From Otis tarda (lineage: Eukaryota; Chordata; Aves; Otidiformes; Otididae): a DNA stretch of 64,000 bases. Where the stretch lies: NCBI GenBank assembly GCA_026413225.1, contig CM048554.1, positions 71,602,463 to 71,666,462 of the forward strand. The letters run 5' to 3'. Under the pieces are notes generated by a model. That model was not told where the DNA came from, did not search any database, and saw only the letters and a list, made by a program, of their open reading frames with translations. Each line of letters begins with the position of its first letter. Position 1 is the stretch's first letter. Position numbers and translations under genes: made by a program. Shown one piece after another: positions 12,601-27,424 of this stretch.

Positions 12601-15600
12601 AGGAATGCTTAGAATTACAAACCTGTCTGAGTATGATTACTTTGTGTCATAAATACTTAGCAGAAATATACTTGAAGTAAACTGTCTTTTGGTTTAATAA
12701 AGGGATTTTTAGCTGACATGGCCTATTGACTTCATGTCTAATGTTAAGATTCCACGAGACATTGTAAGGGCTATTAGAAAGTGGAAGTGCCATCAGCCAA
12801 AAAAAGGGGTTTGCTCTGATAACTGACCTTCCATGTGAAATCCTGGCTTTTCCTTGGAAGTGGTGTAGGGAAGGAAAATCCATTAAATTAGTTTTGCATA
12901 TGATAATGCATGAAATTTCTTTCATTCTTAGACACATTAATTGCCTGAAAAAAGAACTATGGAAGAGTAAGTTATGCTAAAATGAATTAACATAGACATG
13001 TATCAATTATTTCTATGAGTGATATGTAATCCTGCTTTTTAGCTGTCATTTTACCAGAAAACTTTACATGTATAATTTCTCAAGTGATTTGGAATATAAC
13101 TTTCTGTGCATTTCTTTAAAGCTAGTCCATGAATTTTAAGTTTAAATTCGTAGTATTTGTGTGAAATATGTTCATTTTCAAGTGGAGACCATAGCAATAC
13201 AGTAGAAATGTTGCAGAGGAGAAAAATAGCTTAGAAAGAAAATAACAGTGAAAGAAATATTTTAGAAGAAAATGATGGAGGACTAATTCATTACAACTGT
13301 GATTTTTTTTTTAAATGTGCAAGACTGAAAAGGGATGAGTGACATTCCGCAGTACAGAGGCACTGTTCATATCTGAAGTGTTTGGGAAGTACACAAAATA
13401 CCTCAGAGAGAATGAAAGGATCCAAGAAAATAAATCTTTGCTTCCTTATATAATAGTGAGGTAGTAATACTTGGTGAACAAGTAATGTAGAATTATTGTA
13501 GGGATTTCTTACTTGTTAGATGTCAAATCTTGATTAAATTAGTATTATGTAATTAGTTTCCTAAATCTGTTCTTCTTCCACACACTTGTCTTGGGATCAT
13601 AACATGAAACTGATCTCAGAAAGAACTTCTAAGAGCATTGTAAAAATAGTTTTCTCTAGGTGATACAGACTGAACCAAAGATCTGAAACGGTCTTTGAAA
13701 GAGGAGGATGTTCAGTCACAGTAGCTACTCTGGTATCCTGCCAAACAAAAAATAACCACTTCGCCCATACTCTAAATTAGCTTTATATTATTAGAACTAC
13801 TGATTCTTTGAAGTGCTAGATGTCAGTTAAAGGGGTTTGTCAGTGGTATTCTGTATTAAAAACAATGTTGATAGTTTATTTGTTCCTTCTCTAGGAAAAA
13901 TAATGATGTTTGGCTAAGTTTGCATCCTCTAGTCCAGGACTAGTATCTGGTGCAGCCAGCTTCACCACTGCGCTCACTGAAGAGGAATAAAATGCAGAAG
14001 CTGTGGGAATTCAAAGAGAGTTTAATATTCTTCTCTTCAGCCATGTCAAACCCATTCCATTTTTCATACTTAGTTTCTCAAATATAGAAGTAATTGGAGC
14101 TGCAGAAATAATCATCTCTCCTGAGTAAACATGCATCTTTTTTGCATATGGCTTTTTCCTCTCTCTTTTATTTTTATCAAAATGGTGTGACAGAAGAACA
14201 TGTTTTCAAATGCACATTACATAAAATATTTAAAGTAATTTTTTATAAATGGATTTTAAAATTACTTGGTGTTTGGCATAACATTCATTTCTTTAGCATG
14301 GATCTTCTACCTGATACTGTAAAAGACACAAGTGTGCTACATAACACATTGTAGAAATTCTAAGATGTATGCATGGAAGTGAATTTGTATTTATACAGGG
14401 GTACAAACGTATACTCAGCTGTAAACCTTATAATTAAAAAAGAAATAAATTTAATTCAGCTTGTAATTGAAGGCATTGGTAGCCCATTGATGGCATAATT
14501 TTTTTTTTAAACTCTTTTCCAGCCATCATACTTTCCCAAGAGAAACAGTTGAAAATAAGCATCTTAATACACTTTTTAGTGTAAGTTCATTGATTTTTTT
14601 TTCCCTAATACTTGATGTGACAAAGCTAAGTAAGTACTCTCAGCTGCAATTTGGAATTAGATTTTTATTTCTCCAAGGGGAAGTTCAGTATGGAAGTAAA
14701 CACCATGATGTATTCCCATTGAAATGGATTTTTCTTTTTCCACCACTGAGAGGATGCAACTGCACACTAATTTGGACTCTCTTAGCTATTGTGTAGCTCT
14801 TTGAATTACACCAAAATATTTACAACCAACGACAAGAAATATCCAACTTAACTAAATATTTACAGACTAACTAAAGTAATTGAGGACTAGAATAAAAAAT
14901 AGGCAGTAGTATAGTTTGCTTCATTCTTCATCCTTGGAAAGGAAAATAAATGGAAGGTAATTTACAAAGCAAACACTAGGAGAAGTGCATTATAATCCTG
15001 TAGGGCTGACTGATAATTCTGAAAGAGCTCTTTTGTGATGCAAATTGAGTTTGAGTGGTGGGCATTATTTCTGAATCAGACACCCTTATCCCTGAGTGAT
15101 GTTAGATGAGAGTCGAGCAGCTGAATTATGTATTTTTATCAAATAAATATTAATTTCTTGCATGAAGAATTAAAATACTCTTAATTAAAAAACAGCTGCG
15201 TATAGATCTTCCAGTAGTTTTCATACTTTCTATGTCTACCAGATGACAACATACTCTCTATATTCTTTGCCCAAATATAAAGTACATCTTTTACTATACT
15301 TTGATGTTCCAGATTTCTCAAAAATAGAATAAGAATTGTGCCACAGTCTTTTTACTACAAGAATTTTATTTTAGGGTATGAGTATCAGATTCCTGTGCAT
15401 GTCAAATAGGTTATAATGTAAACTGGAAATCTGCATTTACCTGTGTATTTGCATCGTGTAGAGCAATACATAAAGCAATAATATAAATTACTGTTTTAAT
15501 AAAGTGGCCTTCAACCTAGGCAAGCACAAGTTAGTATTTTTCTTCCATAAATATGTGGGTTACATGTGGCCCTGAAGGTCTTCTGTAACGCTAGGATATT

Positions 15601-18600
15601 GTAGAGATTTTCTCTTTTAGAATCAAGGATTTTTCCATTCTTTCTGCAGGACATGATCTGAGACTATTTTTATTACAATTCCTGCTCTGGCAAATTTGAC
15701 ATCTCTCCAGAGTACACACTGTATGACAGCTACATGGAGTAGAATCAGTCCCTTAGTTCTCAATATCTACTTGGCCTTGCTCTCAGTTTTGGGTGGATGC
15801 CAAATTGAGAGCTACTTGCTTCTGCTGCAGCAGAAGCTCTGCCTCAGAAAAAAAAAAAAAGCTTTTGAAAGGCAAATGTTTTTGCCCTGAGTTAAATCAA
15901 GTGTTACAGATTTAAGATGTCTTCATGAGGGTTGATGTAATTTATAATATAAATATGTGAAGCTACCATACATCCTTTTTTTTTCCCAGGTAATTTCCCA
16001 AGATCCTCTCTAGGTAGTCATTAAGTAAGGAAGTTTAGTCTGGCATCAAAACGCTTCTGTGGCAAATAGTGCAGAAGCCAGCTGCACAGCGTGTGGGAAG
16101 ACAGAGCTTTCCATAGACATGGAGTTTATTCAGTATAGGACATCTTTAAAACAGTGATATGGTTTTAGTGAATGAAATGTTAACCTCGGCTAATATTACA
16201 TATGCTCTATACTTACAGATTTAAAATCTTATAAGCAGAAACTGGGCACTTGAAATTACACAGATATACTCCCTAAAGTACTTTATAAGAAGTGAGGGAG
16301 TTTTAAAGACAAACTGGACTGTCAAAAACATTAGAATTACTGGATTTTCTTCAAAGTTGGGTTTGAATATTAAGTTTCAAAAACCTCCAGATTTTAGATT
16401 TCAAAAGATCAAGGTGTAATTATTCCTAGTAGCTTTATCGTGCTTTTTGCAATTTCAGTCTCATCTAATTCAAATGGTTCTGATAATCTTGGAAAGAAAA
16501 AAAAAAACAACCCATCTTTAAACTACAATTCAGCCCAATGAATGTCATACCTGAATGATGTTAGAGAATGCCATAGATAATAGCTTTGGAGAAACAATAC
16601 CCCTAATTAAAACAAAATCAAAAACCTTTTAGCCTTCTATAAAAGGTTGATAAAAGGGATCTCTTCTGTTTAACTAAAGATCAGCTGAGAAGATGTTTCC
16701 TTGTTACTACGAGAATGAATTATTTTTTATTTTTCTGACAGATTTTCATTATAAAATTCTTTGAATGCTATGGAGGCTTAAAAAAATAGTAAAAATACCT
16801 AGTAGAAGTACATTTCTGCAGTTGGCTGGTAGAGTGTGTGGCAAGACTTTCATCAGGTGAAAGCTGGTCTCAAAGAGATTACTTGAATACTCAAAGCTAA
16901 GTATGTATCTGCTGGACTGTGGCTCTGATCACCCAGCTCACTCTAACTGGACGAAGACTTGGAGTGAATTCTTTTTCTTGCCCTTCAGGGTTCCTACTTC
17001 AGAGACACCACATCACTTCATGACAATCTTTAAGAAATTCTTTGTGGAGTAACTCTGGATATTCAAATGCTGGGTTCTTTTACTTTCCTTGCTCAGTGTT
17101 GTACATCTTTTATTTAGTTTTATCTAGTTCTAATCTTACAGATGAGGAACATTTTAATGTTCAAAACATGGATTTATGTGAATGTTGATAAAACTGTTAT
17201 AAGTAACTAGCTCAGTATATAAAGTGCAGTAATAATGATTTCAAAATTATTCTCTTAACACCTAAGGATAGTAAACTACACTTACAAGCAAGTAAACAAG
17301 ATTTTATTATAGTAATTATGGGCATTTGTAACTAAGAAGTAAAGTAAAAATGAACACTGATGTAAAAAGAAGACATAAGAGTGATATGTGATCTTTACAA
17401 TTTTCCCCTAGTGTTCGTAAACTTCAGAAGATGCTCAAGAGCGTTTTATATGCTATATGTGGAAAAACATAGCTCTTATTCACTTTGTCTAAAATGCCTG
17501 TTCTTAAACTTCATAAGCAATAATTTGTAAATTTAAGGACTATTCTAGTCATAGAAATCATCTGTATCTTTTCTCTCAGTCTCAAGAACATTTTCCAATA
17601 AATGATTTACAAACTTTTCCCATAATAAATAAAAATACTCACATTTCTGTGCTTATAAACAAGCTAATTGTGCATCAAACAGGATACTACACCCTTTATG
17701 AAATTATATGCATGATATACTGAAAGACAAGTTTATGCTGATTTAGGGGGAGACTGTATTTTAGCTTTCAAAAGTAGCCCATTCTTAAAGCAAATCTCTT
17801 ACCTTTGTCCAGAACCACATCTGTGCAACACTAATCCTGATCCCTTCCAAATTTTTAAATATTGTTGAAGGAGTTGGGCTCCTGTCAAGAACTGGGAACG
17901 TTCTGCTGAATGCAAGCTGTGTTGCTGTTGATTTGAGTTTGAGGATAACAGGACATTTTCAGGCCTGATGCACTTTAATCCAGATAGCTGATGATCCTGT
18001 AGTCTTGACTGTTCAAGTCAAATCTGGATGTCTGGCAAGCAGGTCTCAAAACATCACCTCTGTGAATAATAACAGTACAGTCACCAGATAATAAGCATGC
18101 TTGCTAGAACTTACAATTATAGCAGGCTATCTGATTCATAGCAGATAAACTTTGCTCTTTTTCCCCTACTCCTGATCGTTTTAGTTACTGTATCAGTTTC
18201 AGTAGACTACACTATGTAGAAGTACAAGGGATGCCTCTTGATTTTTACAGGTTAATTGAATAGCAGCAACAAACTCAAAGAGCTTTTCTTTATCTCCTCT
18301 TAACCACTATTTTTATGGAACATTTTATAAAACAGAACTTTCAGTCAGCAACATGCATATGCAAATTCATCTTAAAATATTGCAGTTTTCGATACCTTTA
18401 ATTTCAAAAGAAGCCTTCAACTATTTGAAAGTAATAAAAGCTTTACAAAAGCCATTTTTACTTGAATATTGACACTCGTGCAAAGCTTTTGGGGCCTCGA
18501 CACAATTTTAGCAAAACCATAAATCCACCACGGTTACTTTTCTGGAATGATGCCCGTCTATCTTTCTTCCGTCTTGAAGCATAACCAAAATCCTCTCTAG

Positions 18601-19383
18601 TTTCCAAATCTGTATGCTCAAATCCCCTAAAATACTTTGGCAAGATACAGTGATTTTAATTCATGTGCATCAGGGAGTAGACCAGTGATAACTATGTGAA
18701 CTGGAAAATCCTGAACCAATGCTGGAGATTAATTAGCCACATTCAAATTAAAACCCTCCAAGCAATCAATCTCTCAATTTCCAATGCTGTCACAGTGAGA
18801 AATACAGATCACAAGTGTTGTCTGTGTTGCTCTGCAGAATGACCCTTGGGGCAGGATCAGAGCTACACCAGCCATCCGTTTGAACTTTCCTACTGGAGCA
18901 TTTCTGTGGCTGCTTCCAAGTCATCCCATTGGTACTAGAGAGAAGGAAAACCTTAGCAGTCCTGGTGTTTTTGGTGTCCTTACCTGCACTGTAGATAAGA
19001 TGTGCCACTCAGTGTAGCTTTCAGCTGTCCCATCCAACCTTCCACTGATGACCTCCAGAAGAAAGAAAAAAAAAATCTGCATTTCATCCATTATGCCTGT
19101 TGCAAGACTGCATTAATTTTATAGGCATCCTGAAGTCTGAATTAGTACATACATGGGACAATATGAATGCCAGCATAGAAAGCAATGAACTAAATCCTTG
19201 CCCAGTTTAACTCTGTACCAGTGCTCCTATAACGAACAGGTATATGATGTTAGATCGAGCTGCTGAGAGCAGTGACACTTAAACTGGGGGCTGTCGCTAT
19301 ACCTGCTTTTTCTTACTGATTATTTTTTCCCTGTAGATGAATTAGTATTTTTATCAGTTAGAATTATTTTTATTTTAGCCTAT
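12601..19383. other. Long AT-rich intergenic stretch, no gene seen
   Basis: About 6.8 kb of AT-rich sequence with very few open frames above 60 codons. No repeat family, RNA gene or exon was recognised. Conserved non-coding elements could be present but cannot be seen without alignment. Confidence 0.6.
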
Positions 19384-20031
19384 TGTCCTGGTTTTGGCAG
19401 GGATGGAGTTAATTTTCCTCTCAGTAGCCAGTGTGTTTTGGATTTCGTGTGTGAAGAATGTTGATAAAAACATTCTGATGATACAAGTTGTTGTTAATGA
19501 GACCAAGGACACTGGCTTTCCAAGTCGCGTTAACGTCTCGTTAACGTGCAGATACGGGAAGCTGGGCAAAAGACAGACAGAATAATTGATCCAAACTGGC
19601 CAAAGAGAGTATTCCATGCCGTAAACGTCATGCTCAGTATATAAGTGGGGGTTGCCCACGGGAGGGGCATTCTGGCATGCACCCTTGGCATCCTTTTCTT
19701 CTCTCTTGCTTGCTGGCATCGTTCCCTCTACCTTGCTAGCTTGCTCTTCCCCCACTTTGCTTGCTGCTCGGTGTCGTTTCCATGATCGCTGCTCAGGACA
19801 GGCTGCGTTGGTCATTCGGACATCGGGTGGTGAGAAATCATACATTGTACATTTTGTATATTTTGTATATATTAATATCCTTATAACCTGTTATTTTTGT
19901 AGTTTTTAGTATTTTAGTAAACTGTTTCTATCTCAACCCATGAGTTTTCCTTTCTTCCCATCTCCCCCATCCCGCTGTGTAGGGGGAGGGTGAGTGGGAA
20001 ACTGTGTGGTGATCCGGGCTAAACCACCACA
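19384..20031 (+). mobile_element. ERVL-type solo LTR (648 bp)
   Basis: It starts TGTCCTGGTTTTGGCAGGGA and ends ACCACCACA, an avian class III (ERVL) LTR signature as I recall it. It is flanked by a perfect 5-bp target duplication CCTAT (19379-19383 and 20032-20036), so both ends are intact. A TATA box TATATAAG lies at 19638-19645. No internal region remains, which fits LTR-LTR recombination. It is about 8 kb upstream of the FAM184A promoter, in the same orientation. Confidence 0.9.
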
Positions 20032-23000
20032 CCTATAAAGCTGCTTTTCCCCTATAAAGAAAACAAGTGCATTACATTTCTGTACAAGTCCAGCATATTT
20101 AAGTAACGTCAGGATTGAGCTAAACAAGTAGTACTAATATACCAAAATAATCTTTACTGATTGCTACTAAAAGGTCATGGCAGATCTCCTTGTATTTGTC
20201 TCCTTTTTTAGTTCATTGTAACATTTGCATTAAAACAACCCAGCCCCACATATAGCACTGCCTTGCATTTAATTCTGTCTTTAGAGGAACATTATAGAAG
20301 TCAGCAAGGTTACTTAACGCATCCCTGGAAGAAGCTCCAATAATATACCCAAGGTCACTGCTCCTTTCAATAGGAATGCTTTCATCCTAATGAAGATAAA
20401 TATAAATGTATCAATTGAATTAACTGAAATGTATTCATTTTTTACTCTAAACAGTCTCCTTAATGAGTTATTTTCAGAGGAGCATAAGAATGTAAAAGAT
20501 CAACAGTCTATGATAAAGACCTTCAAATTCAACTGTTATTAATCATCAATTTTCATCCTATCTGCCATTTTGTTCATAAGCAAAACAAAAATAACTTTCT
20601 AACATCCCTGAATAAAAGTGTCCTAGGCAGCTGATTAAATTTATATTCCAGTGTAGAAAGCAAGACCGGATCCCTCCTCTCCAGTAGAGAAGTCAGCATA
20701 ATAAGAATTATGCTAAATTTAGCATATATTGATAAAATTGTCTTTTCATGTGCAGAAATGTGCCTACAACTTGAGTTTGAACAGAGAAATTAAATGAAGC
20801 TTTCTTTGGATCCCTGAATTTATTTTTAGCACAAATCTAGAAAGATTGATTAGAAACACTGAGATCAGGATTTGGTCTGCTGTATTCCAGGGAGTGGAAA
20901 AGAAGGTTGATTTACACAGGTTGTGTGGGAAGGAATGGTAGTTATTTTTATGTCTGCCAAATTCCCCGTGAGGGTCCTGCTTAGCAGACCTGGTTCAAAA
21001 AGCAGGTTACTTGGCCTCCTATTTCTTGCCATAAAGGCCAGCCCTGCCCCAGAGGGCCCAACTTTACACAATGAGACCTCTCTGTTCCCTTCCTCCTGTC
21101 CATTCACCAAGTACTTGCTCCCAGCAGAGCTGCCAACTTCTCCATTTTAGGTCTAAATTTTTCTACCTAAAAAAAAAGCATGCATAATTCTAAAAAGGAG
21201 AATACCATAAAATGAGAAAAGTTGTTAAGAAGCAGCTTGAAGCAGTAGCTAACATGTTAAATCTTTGCAGGTGACATGAAGGCTATAAGGATTATTCTAT
21301 CCTGTGTCTGGACTTTGTTGGCAACTTAGAGCAAATGCATACCATTTATCAAACAAACAAACAAACAAATCTCCAACCTGGTAAAAGGCAAAGTGAAACA
21401 TTATTTAAAGTAAGAAGGCTTACTTCAGAAAATATATTCTGTCAGCCAAAATGCTGGCTCTAAGCCTCAAATGAAGTCATTAATTACTAAAAGCCTGCAT
21501 CTCACAGGTTCCATAGGGTTACATGCTACATCTTGATGCAGGGGGCCGGCACAAAATATTCTATAAGGCTATTAACACTTACATGAATTTTCAGAATGAG
21601 CTCTGGCTTTGTAATTACCAGTTGTCTTATTAATTTTCAGTCCAGTGGTGAGCACTGATAGGTTTAGTCCTCTGTTTTGACAGGAAAAGCACAAGAGTTT
21701 TTTTTTTCTATGTGTCTGGGTACTTTCTCAATGTTGGTAAATGCCTTCCTGTCCTGGTAAATTAGCAAGGGACTAGACTGAAATAGCACTTTACAAGGAA
21801 AAAAGTTACGAGTTAATAGAAACACTAAGTTTCATACTTAACTGAAGATTAATCCAGTTTTCCCCATCTGTGCAGCTAAATAGAACAGAAACGTACTGGA
21901 TAATCTTTTCTAAAACAAGAGAAAAAGTATTTTATGCCAGGTAGACTTCTAAAGCATCTTTTACCCAGTTGTATCTCAACAATTTCCAGAAAAGCAGTGA
22001 GTGATACGACCAGCACTTACTTTGTGTGACTCCCACCTCTAAAGGACAGTTGCGTGAACTGTGAGATGTTTTGCCAAGGCATTAGTTTTAATTTGTTTGT
22101 GCTTCTCCTGCTGCTTTTTTTTTAGTTTGTCTGTAGTTTGTCAGAGAAAACTGTGTTTTCTCTGTCATTTGTGTTTATTTTCTTTAAAATATAACTTGTC
22201 TGCTACAAGAAGGTAGATGAAACTTAAAAACCAAAGTTAAAATATATTATAAGACAACAGAAGCATTACAAAAGAGAGCTGTATCAGAAGAAAGATAGAG
22301 CCTTACACTTTTCATATTCGTCTTTTTCCTTTACACTGGACTTTTCCATCCTTAACTATTCTTTTGTGCTTGAAATTAAAAGAATATAAAAATCTTTACT
22401 GAATGAAAATAATTGACATAAAAGAGTGGGCTATTGTTAATTTTTTAATAAAAAGCCACAGGACCCCAGCTGCATATTTCCATGTAAGGATAAAAATGTT
22501 GTGCAAGAAAATATACAAGTAGACTTAAAGAAAGATAGAATTATCTGGATATAATTACTCAAGAGAATTTTTCTGTATGCCAGTGCACATCTCTACAGAA
22601 TCTGGAAAATTAATTTCCAAAGAATCAAAAAAAAAAAAAAAATCCCATTCACAAGTTGCAGCCAAAACACTCTCTTCCATCATATCTTGACAGTAGTTCT
22701 CATTTGGACACATGCATGAGGTGGCATTCCTTTTAGGCATTGGTGAATTATTTTCCACACACTAACAGTTCCCTAGATGGGCAACTAGACATAATAAAGG
22801 ACACAACAGCTTCATCTGTATCAGATGTATGTTCACCATTCTCTGCTTATTTACTTGAAATATTCAACTTATGCCAGGATTCTTGCACACATTAGTTCAA
22901 GAGTTGCAGGGGTTGAGTCTTTCAAGCTTTGAAGGCCAAGGTAGTGTACAGCCGCAAAATTACAAAACCCAAGACGTAAGGACCAAAGAGCTACCAGGTA

Positions 23001-23111
23001 GAATCCTAAGCCTGTATTTGTCACCGAGTACCTGTAACACATTATTGACTGAAAGCTTACTTGCATACATAGAGGCAAGGGTAATTGATTGAATTACTAT
23101 GATGAGCATCC

Positions 23112-23150
23112 ATTTATGTAAGGTACACCGATTGCGTACCTTACATAAAT
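23112..23150. repeat. Perfect 15-bp inverted repeat with 9-nt loop
   Basis: Left arm ATTTATGTAAGGTAC (23112-23126) is the exact reverse complement of the right arm (23136-23150), separated by ACCGATTGC. No run of U follows, so it is not a terminator-like structure. The origin is unknown. Confidence 0.9.
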
Positions 23151-25269
23151 CACAGTCTTGCTAACCCACAAATTAAAAGGTCATGAGATTATTTCAAAAT
23201 TATTAGGACATTTAGCTTTTATTTTTGTTTGGTTCTTCATCTCCTCCCTGCAGATTCTTCATGATTATACGTGCAACCATACCATGGCAATTTTGGCTAC
23301 TCTTTGGTCCTTTTTAGATCTGAAAATATGCCCCTCTTTATATAATTATCTACAGCTAACAGAGAAGCCCTTGTTACTTGTACACTTTCAAAACAAAATT
23401 GTTTTGTATGATTTCTTACACAGAAATCTCAGCTTCATAGATTAACCTCAGCCTTAGCAATGAGGTCTTTATGTTAAAGTAGGACATCATGGGCTTATTC
23501 AGTTATTATATTCCATCAGGTTTGTTTGGACCAGAAAATTAAAGCAAGAATGACAGATATGTTTAAGCTGTATTGTTATTTTGGGTATTTTATATTAATC
23601 TCTTAAATGGTAAATTATTACTTTATGAAAATAATTAAACCTGTATATAAACTTAAGGTATGTATATAATAAATGGTTAGTTTAGCATTCTGGTATAAAT
23701 AAATATACTTTTTCTTGAGAGTCTCCATATGTTAAATATTTAGTTACTAAATACTTGCGTAATTCAACCACTCAATGAAAATGAGAATTGTGATATAAAC
23801 ACCTTTGTTCATACACATTCCCTGAAAATTTGAAAACTCACTGTTCAGTGTTGTAGCTGCAAGCTTACAAATTAAACAGCAGAAACCTGCAAAGACCAGT
23901 AGGTCAAATTTCTTGGTAACTGTCCTTTCAGTAAAAGCTGCCGACTTCCTAACATCTTCAGATTTGTCAAAAGACATTATCACAAAGCAAGCTTAGCCCT
24001 TGTAACTCTTTCTGTCTATAAAGAATCAGAGAGGGAGTTTTGTGCCTATGGCTTGAAAATAAGGCATGCAGTGAGTGCACACATTTATCTTAGTCAAAGC
24101 TGTGATGAGATAAATCAAGCAGGTTTTGTACACATGGAAATCTATAATCCACAATATTCCCAGATTCCAGCAGATTGTATGTAAATGAAATTCTTTCCTG
24201 GTTTTGCAAACATCAGTAACGGTATTTTATCATTTTAGAAAACATACACACATACCAGTACAGTAGAATGCCACAAAGCACCAGTAGATTTCCACATGTA
24301 TTCACTACCGATATTTTCAAATCTATGAAAAATCTTCCCCGTACACATACCAACAGCACTCCTACACAGTGCCTATACTCACATGGAGACACTGATACAA
24401 ACTGGATGTCACTTACGTAAGCCTGTGGTAATACACACACTAAAGGTTTCCCTGTGCAGCTTTCACAGCAATGACAGACAGCAAGAGCCCTGCCTCATTC
24501 CGTTGCTTTTTGCAGCCTTCAGCAAACCCAGAGCACTGCCTCTGGATGGCCTCAGCCCAAGCCCTGGGAAACCATTGGAGCTATAGATCCTACTACACTG
24601 ACAAGACATGAAATCCCACCAAGGAAAAAAAATCACTAGGGTCTTGACTGTTCTGCTGCATAAAGCCTCTTTTCAGCAGCCACCTGAAAGAGAACAGGCT
24701 CTATGCCACACGTGCAGACCTGAATGGAAAAGAGCTTCTTAGCAGTCACCATCTAAAGGCATAAAATGCGCAAAGAGAAGCTTGAAAACAATTTAAATAT
24801 GAAAACTACTACTAAAAGGCACATGAAATATTGACAAAGAACATTTAATCACTTTTTTTTAATTTAAAAGCACATAGTCAAAACTTCCTATTTAGCAACT
24901 CAGTACATGAAGGAGACCAAAATTAAACATATTTGACTGCTTTGTCCTAGCAGATATAAATAAGTTCGAAATGTTTCAAAACAATGATTTGGGGCCAATA
25001 TGAACCTAAACAAAGATGAATACTCCTCGGAAGAAATTGAAAAAATAAGACAGTGAGGCTTTTTGTCCTGGAAGAACTGTTGATAAATCCAAACCACTCT
25101 AATTTATTTGAAAAATAAGTCTATCCAAAATATTTAAAATGAGTAGATGTAAATCAAAATAATACTTTCTGTAACTTTTGAGATTTCTTGGAGCAATAAT
25201 AAATTGAGCCAGCCATTCCTTAATATCAGAGGCATTATTAGGTACACTACAGGAAGTGCCCTTTTGCAC

Positions 25270-25350
25270 AAGAATTAAGAAGCTTGCTTAAGGTCACACA
25301 ATCAGACACAACCATTAACTGTAACCAAATCTTCACAATCTGCTTTAATT
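25270..25350 (+). repeat. MIR-like ancient SINE core
   Basis: AGCTTGCTTAAGGTCACACA, followed by a degenerate tail, resembles the MIR core phrase (CTTGCCCAAGGTCACACAGC). MIR relics predate amniote divergence and survive at low density in birds. The match is short. Confidence 0.4.
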
Positions 25351-26799
25351 AGTAGCTTGACCTTCCCAGACATGAAAAATCACAGTCTCCTCTGTCACTG
25401 AATTATTTTTTAATTTGATAAATCTGAATTAACAGTATGTGCTATTCATGGGTGTCATCTATGGAGGCAGATTTGATACAGATGCTTCTAATATTCTTTA
25501 TTCCCCTTGTATTTCATCTGTATGAATCACTGCCTGGCTAGGCACCATCTGTCCTTTGTCCTCTGTTGCCAGAATGGGTCACTTCAGGAGGAAAAAAAAA
25601 AAGGCCATGTCAGAATTTCCTGAACAATGCAAATTCTGAGCTTAAGGCACCACAGCTACTTAAAGACTGGGATTAAATCACTGTTTAGACTCCTCCCTAT
25701 TCAAAATACTTTGGGTTTATTACATCTTTCAATATAGGACTCTTTTTCCAGAACCTCTGTAGTTCTCCTGGCCCTTTTTTGAACATCTTTCCAGCATGCA
25801 GACACATGGAAATTACGGGCCCCAGACCTCAATGCCAGTATTTCCGTTATACTCTCACAAACACTCAGTGCAAAAATAGCAACATCTAATTGTACCTTCT
25901 TCAGGTTAGTATCCTTTTTATACATCCAAGAATTTCATTTGCCCCATGACCTCAGGCTTGCACTGGCAGTTCATGTTGAATTGGTTGTTTATTGTACTAT
26001 ATGAGCATGAATCTCTCTAAGTGAAACACACTGCTCTGTAATACGGACCTCCTTTTACAATTTAGTATTCCATCTATTTCTATCATTTGCAAATTTTAAG
26101 TAATACTTTTCTCCATGACCTTGTTGAGAACAATGGATTTAGCCATGTATTTTTGTAGTTTACTTCTTTGATGTTTCTGTCTGCCTACAAAGAGTGCAAG
26201 CAAAGAAGAGATTTTTAGGGCAGAAAAAAAAAAAAGCAGTAAAAGGATAAACTACTCAACAGAGAGTACCAAGGACTCTTTAAAAGATGAGTGCAGAGGC
26301 TGTTAATCAGGAAATCAGATGTGTCCAACCACATTAAAATATATATATTCTCACAAGGCCAGAGCCTAGCAAAGAGACATTAAATTGTTAAAGAGGATGG
26401 CTGTTCTCAGGAGTTGCACAGGATGGAAACAGAAGAAGAGAGCAGCCAGATCCAGGCTAAAGGACATACTAAATTCAGCTGTGAATTCCTTCTGGGGGGG
26501 ACCTTTGTTCTGTACTCATCAGATCATGGGTCCATAACTGCAGTCTGCAGAGGCAACGTTTGTAGCAATGAAAGAGACTGCCCAGCTCCAGTGAATGCCT
26601 CCCTGTTCACCCAGCTAGGTCATCCCACAATCTGAGCACCGTGTTGTTTCTTCCACCAAAATCTGAAGTACTTGTGCAGTCATGTGATTATCTAATTTAC
26701 CACCTACTTTAATTTTAAGACGCTAATTGCCCCCATCACCTACTACTGTGAGAAAATGGCACTGTGTATTGCAGATCAATACACACCCAAGGACCAGCA

Positions 26800-27424
26800 A
26801 TCATAGAATGGTTTGGATTGAAAGGGACCTTCAAAGGTCATGTAGTTCAAACCCCCCCTGCAAGGTTGCTCACAGCCCTGTCCAACCCAGCCTTGAATGT
26901 TTCCAGGGATGGGGCAGCCACCACCTCTTTGGGCAACCTGATTCAGTGTTCTACCACCCTCACAGTAAAGAATTTCTTCCTTATATCTAGTCTAAATCTA
27001 CCCTCTTTTAGTTTAAAACCATTACCCCTCATCCTACTGCAACAGGCCCTAGTAAAAAGTTTTTCCCTGTCTTTCCTGTAGGCCCCCTTTAGCCTATGGA
27101 AGGTAATGGAAGGCTGCTATAAGGTCTCCCCGGAGCCTTCTCTTCTCCAGGCTGAACAGCCCCAACTCTCTCAGCCTGTCCTCATAGGAGAGGTGCTCCA
27201 GCCCTCTGATCATCTTTGTGGCCTCCTCTGGACTCTCTCCAACTGGTCCCTGTCCTTCTTATGGTGGGAGCTCCAGAGCTGGATGCAGTACTCCAGGTGG
27301 GGTCTCACTGGAGCAGAGGGGGCAGAATCACCTCCCTGGACCTGCTGGCCACCCTTCTTTTGATGCAGCCCAGGATGTGGTTGGCTTTCTGGGCTGCTAG
27401 CACACATTACCGGCTCACGCTGAG
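26800..27424 (-). mobile_element. CR1 LINE fragment, reverse (about 0.6 kb)
   Basis: Minus-strand CR1 beginning with the 3' tail ATCATAGAATGG. It reads back through the 3' UTR into ORF2 (reverse complements of LFSLE and LSYED codons near 27130-27200). It ends just upstream of the FAM184A CpG island. Confidence 0.94.

Larger units (their letters stand above)
20032..26799. other. Intergenic, no gene seen
   Basis: AT-rich unique sequence apart from the inverted repeat and MIR-like patch listed separately. An (AAAC)n stretch lies at 21350-21368. Confidence 0.55.
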
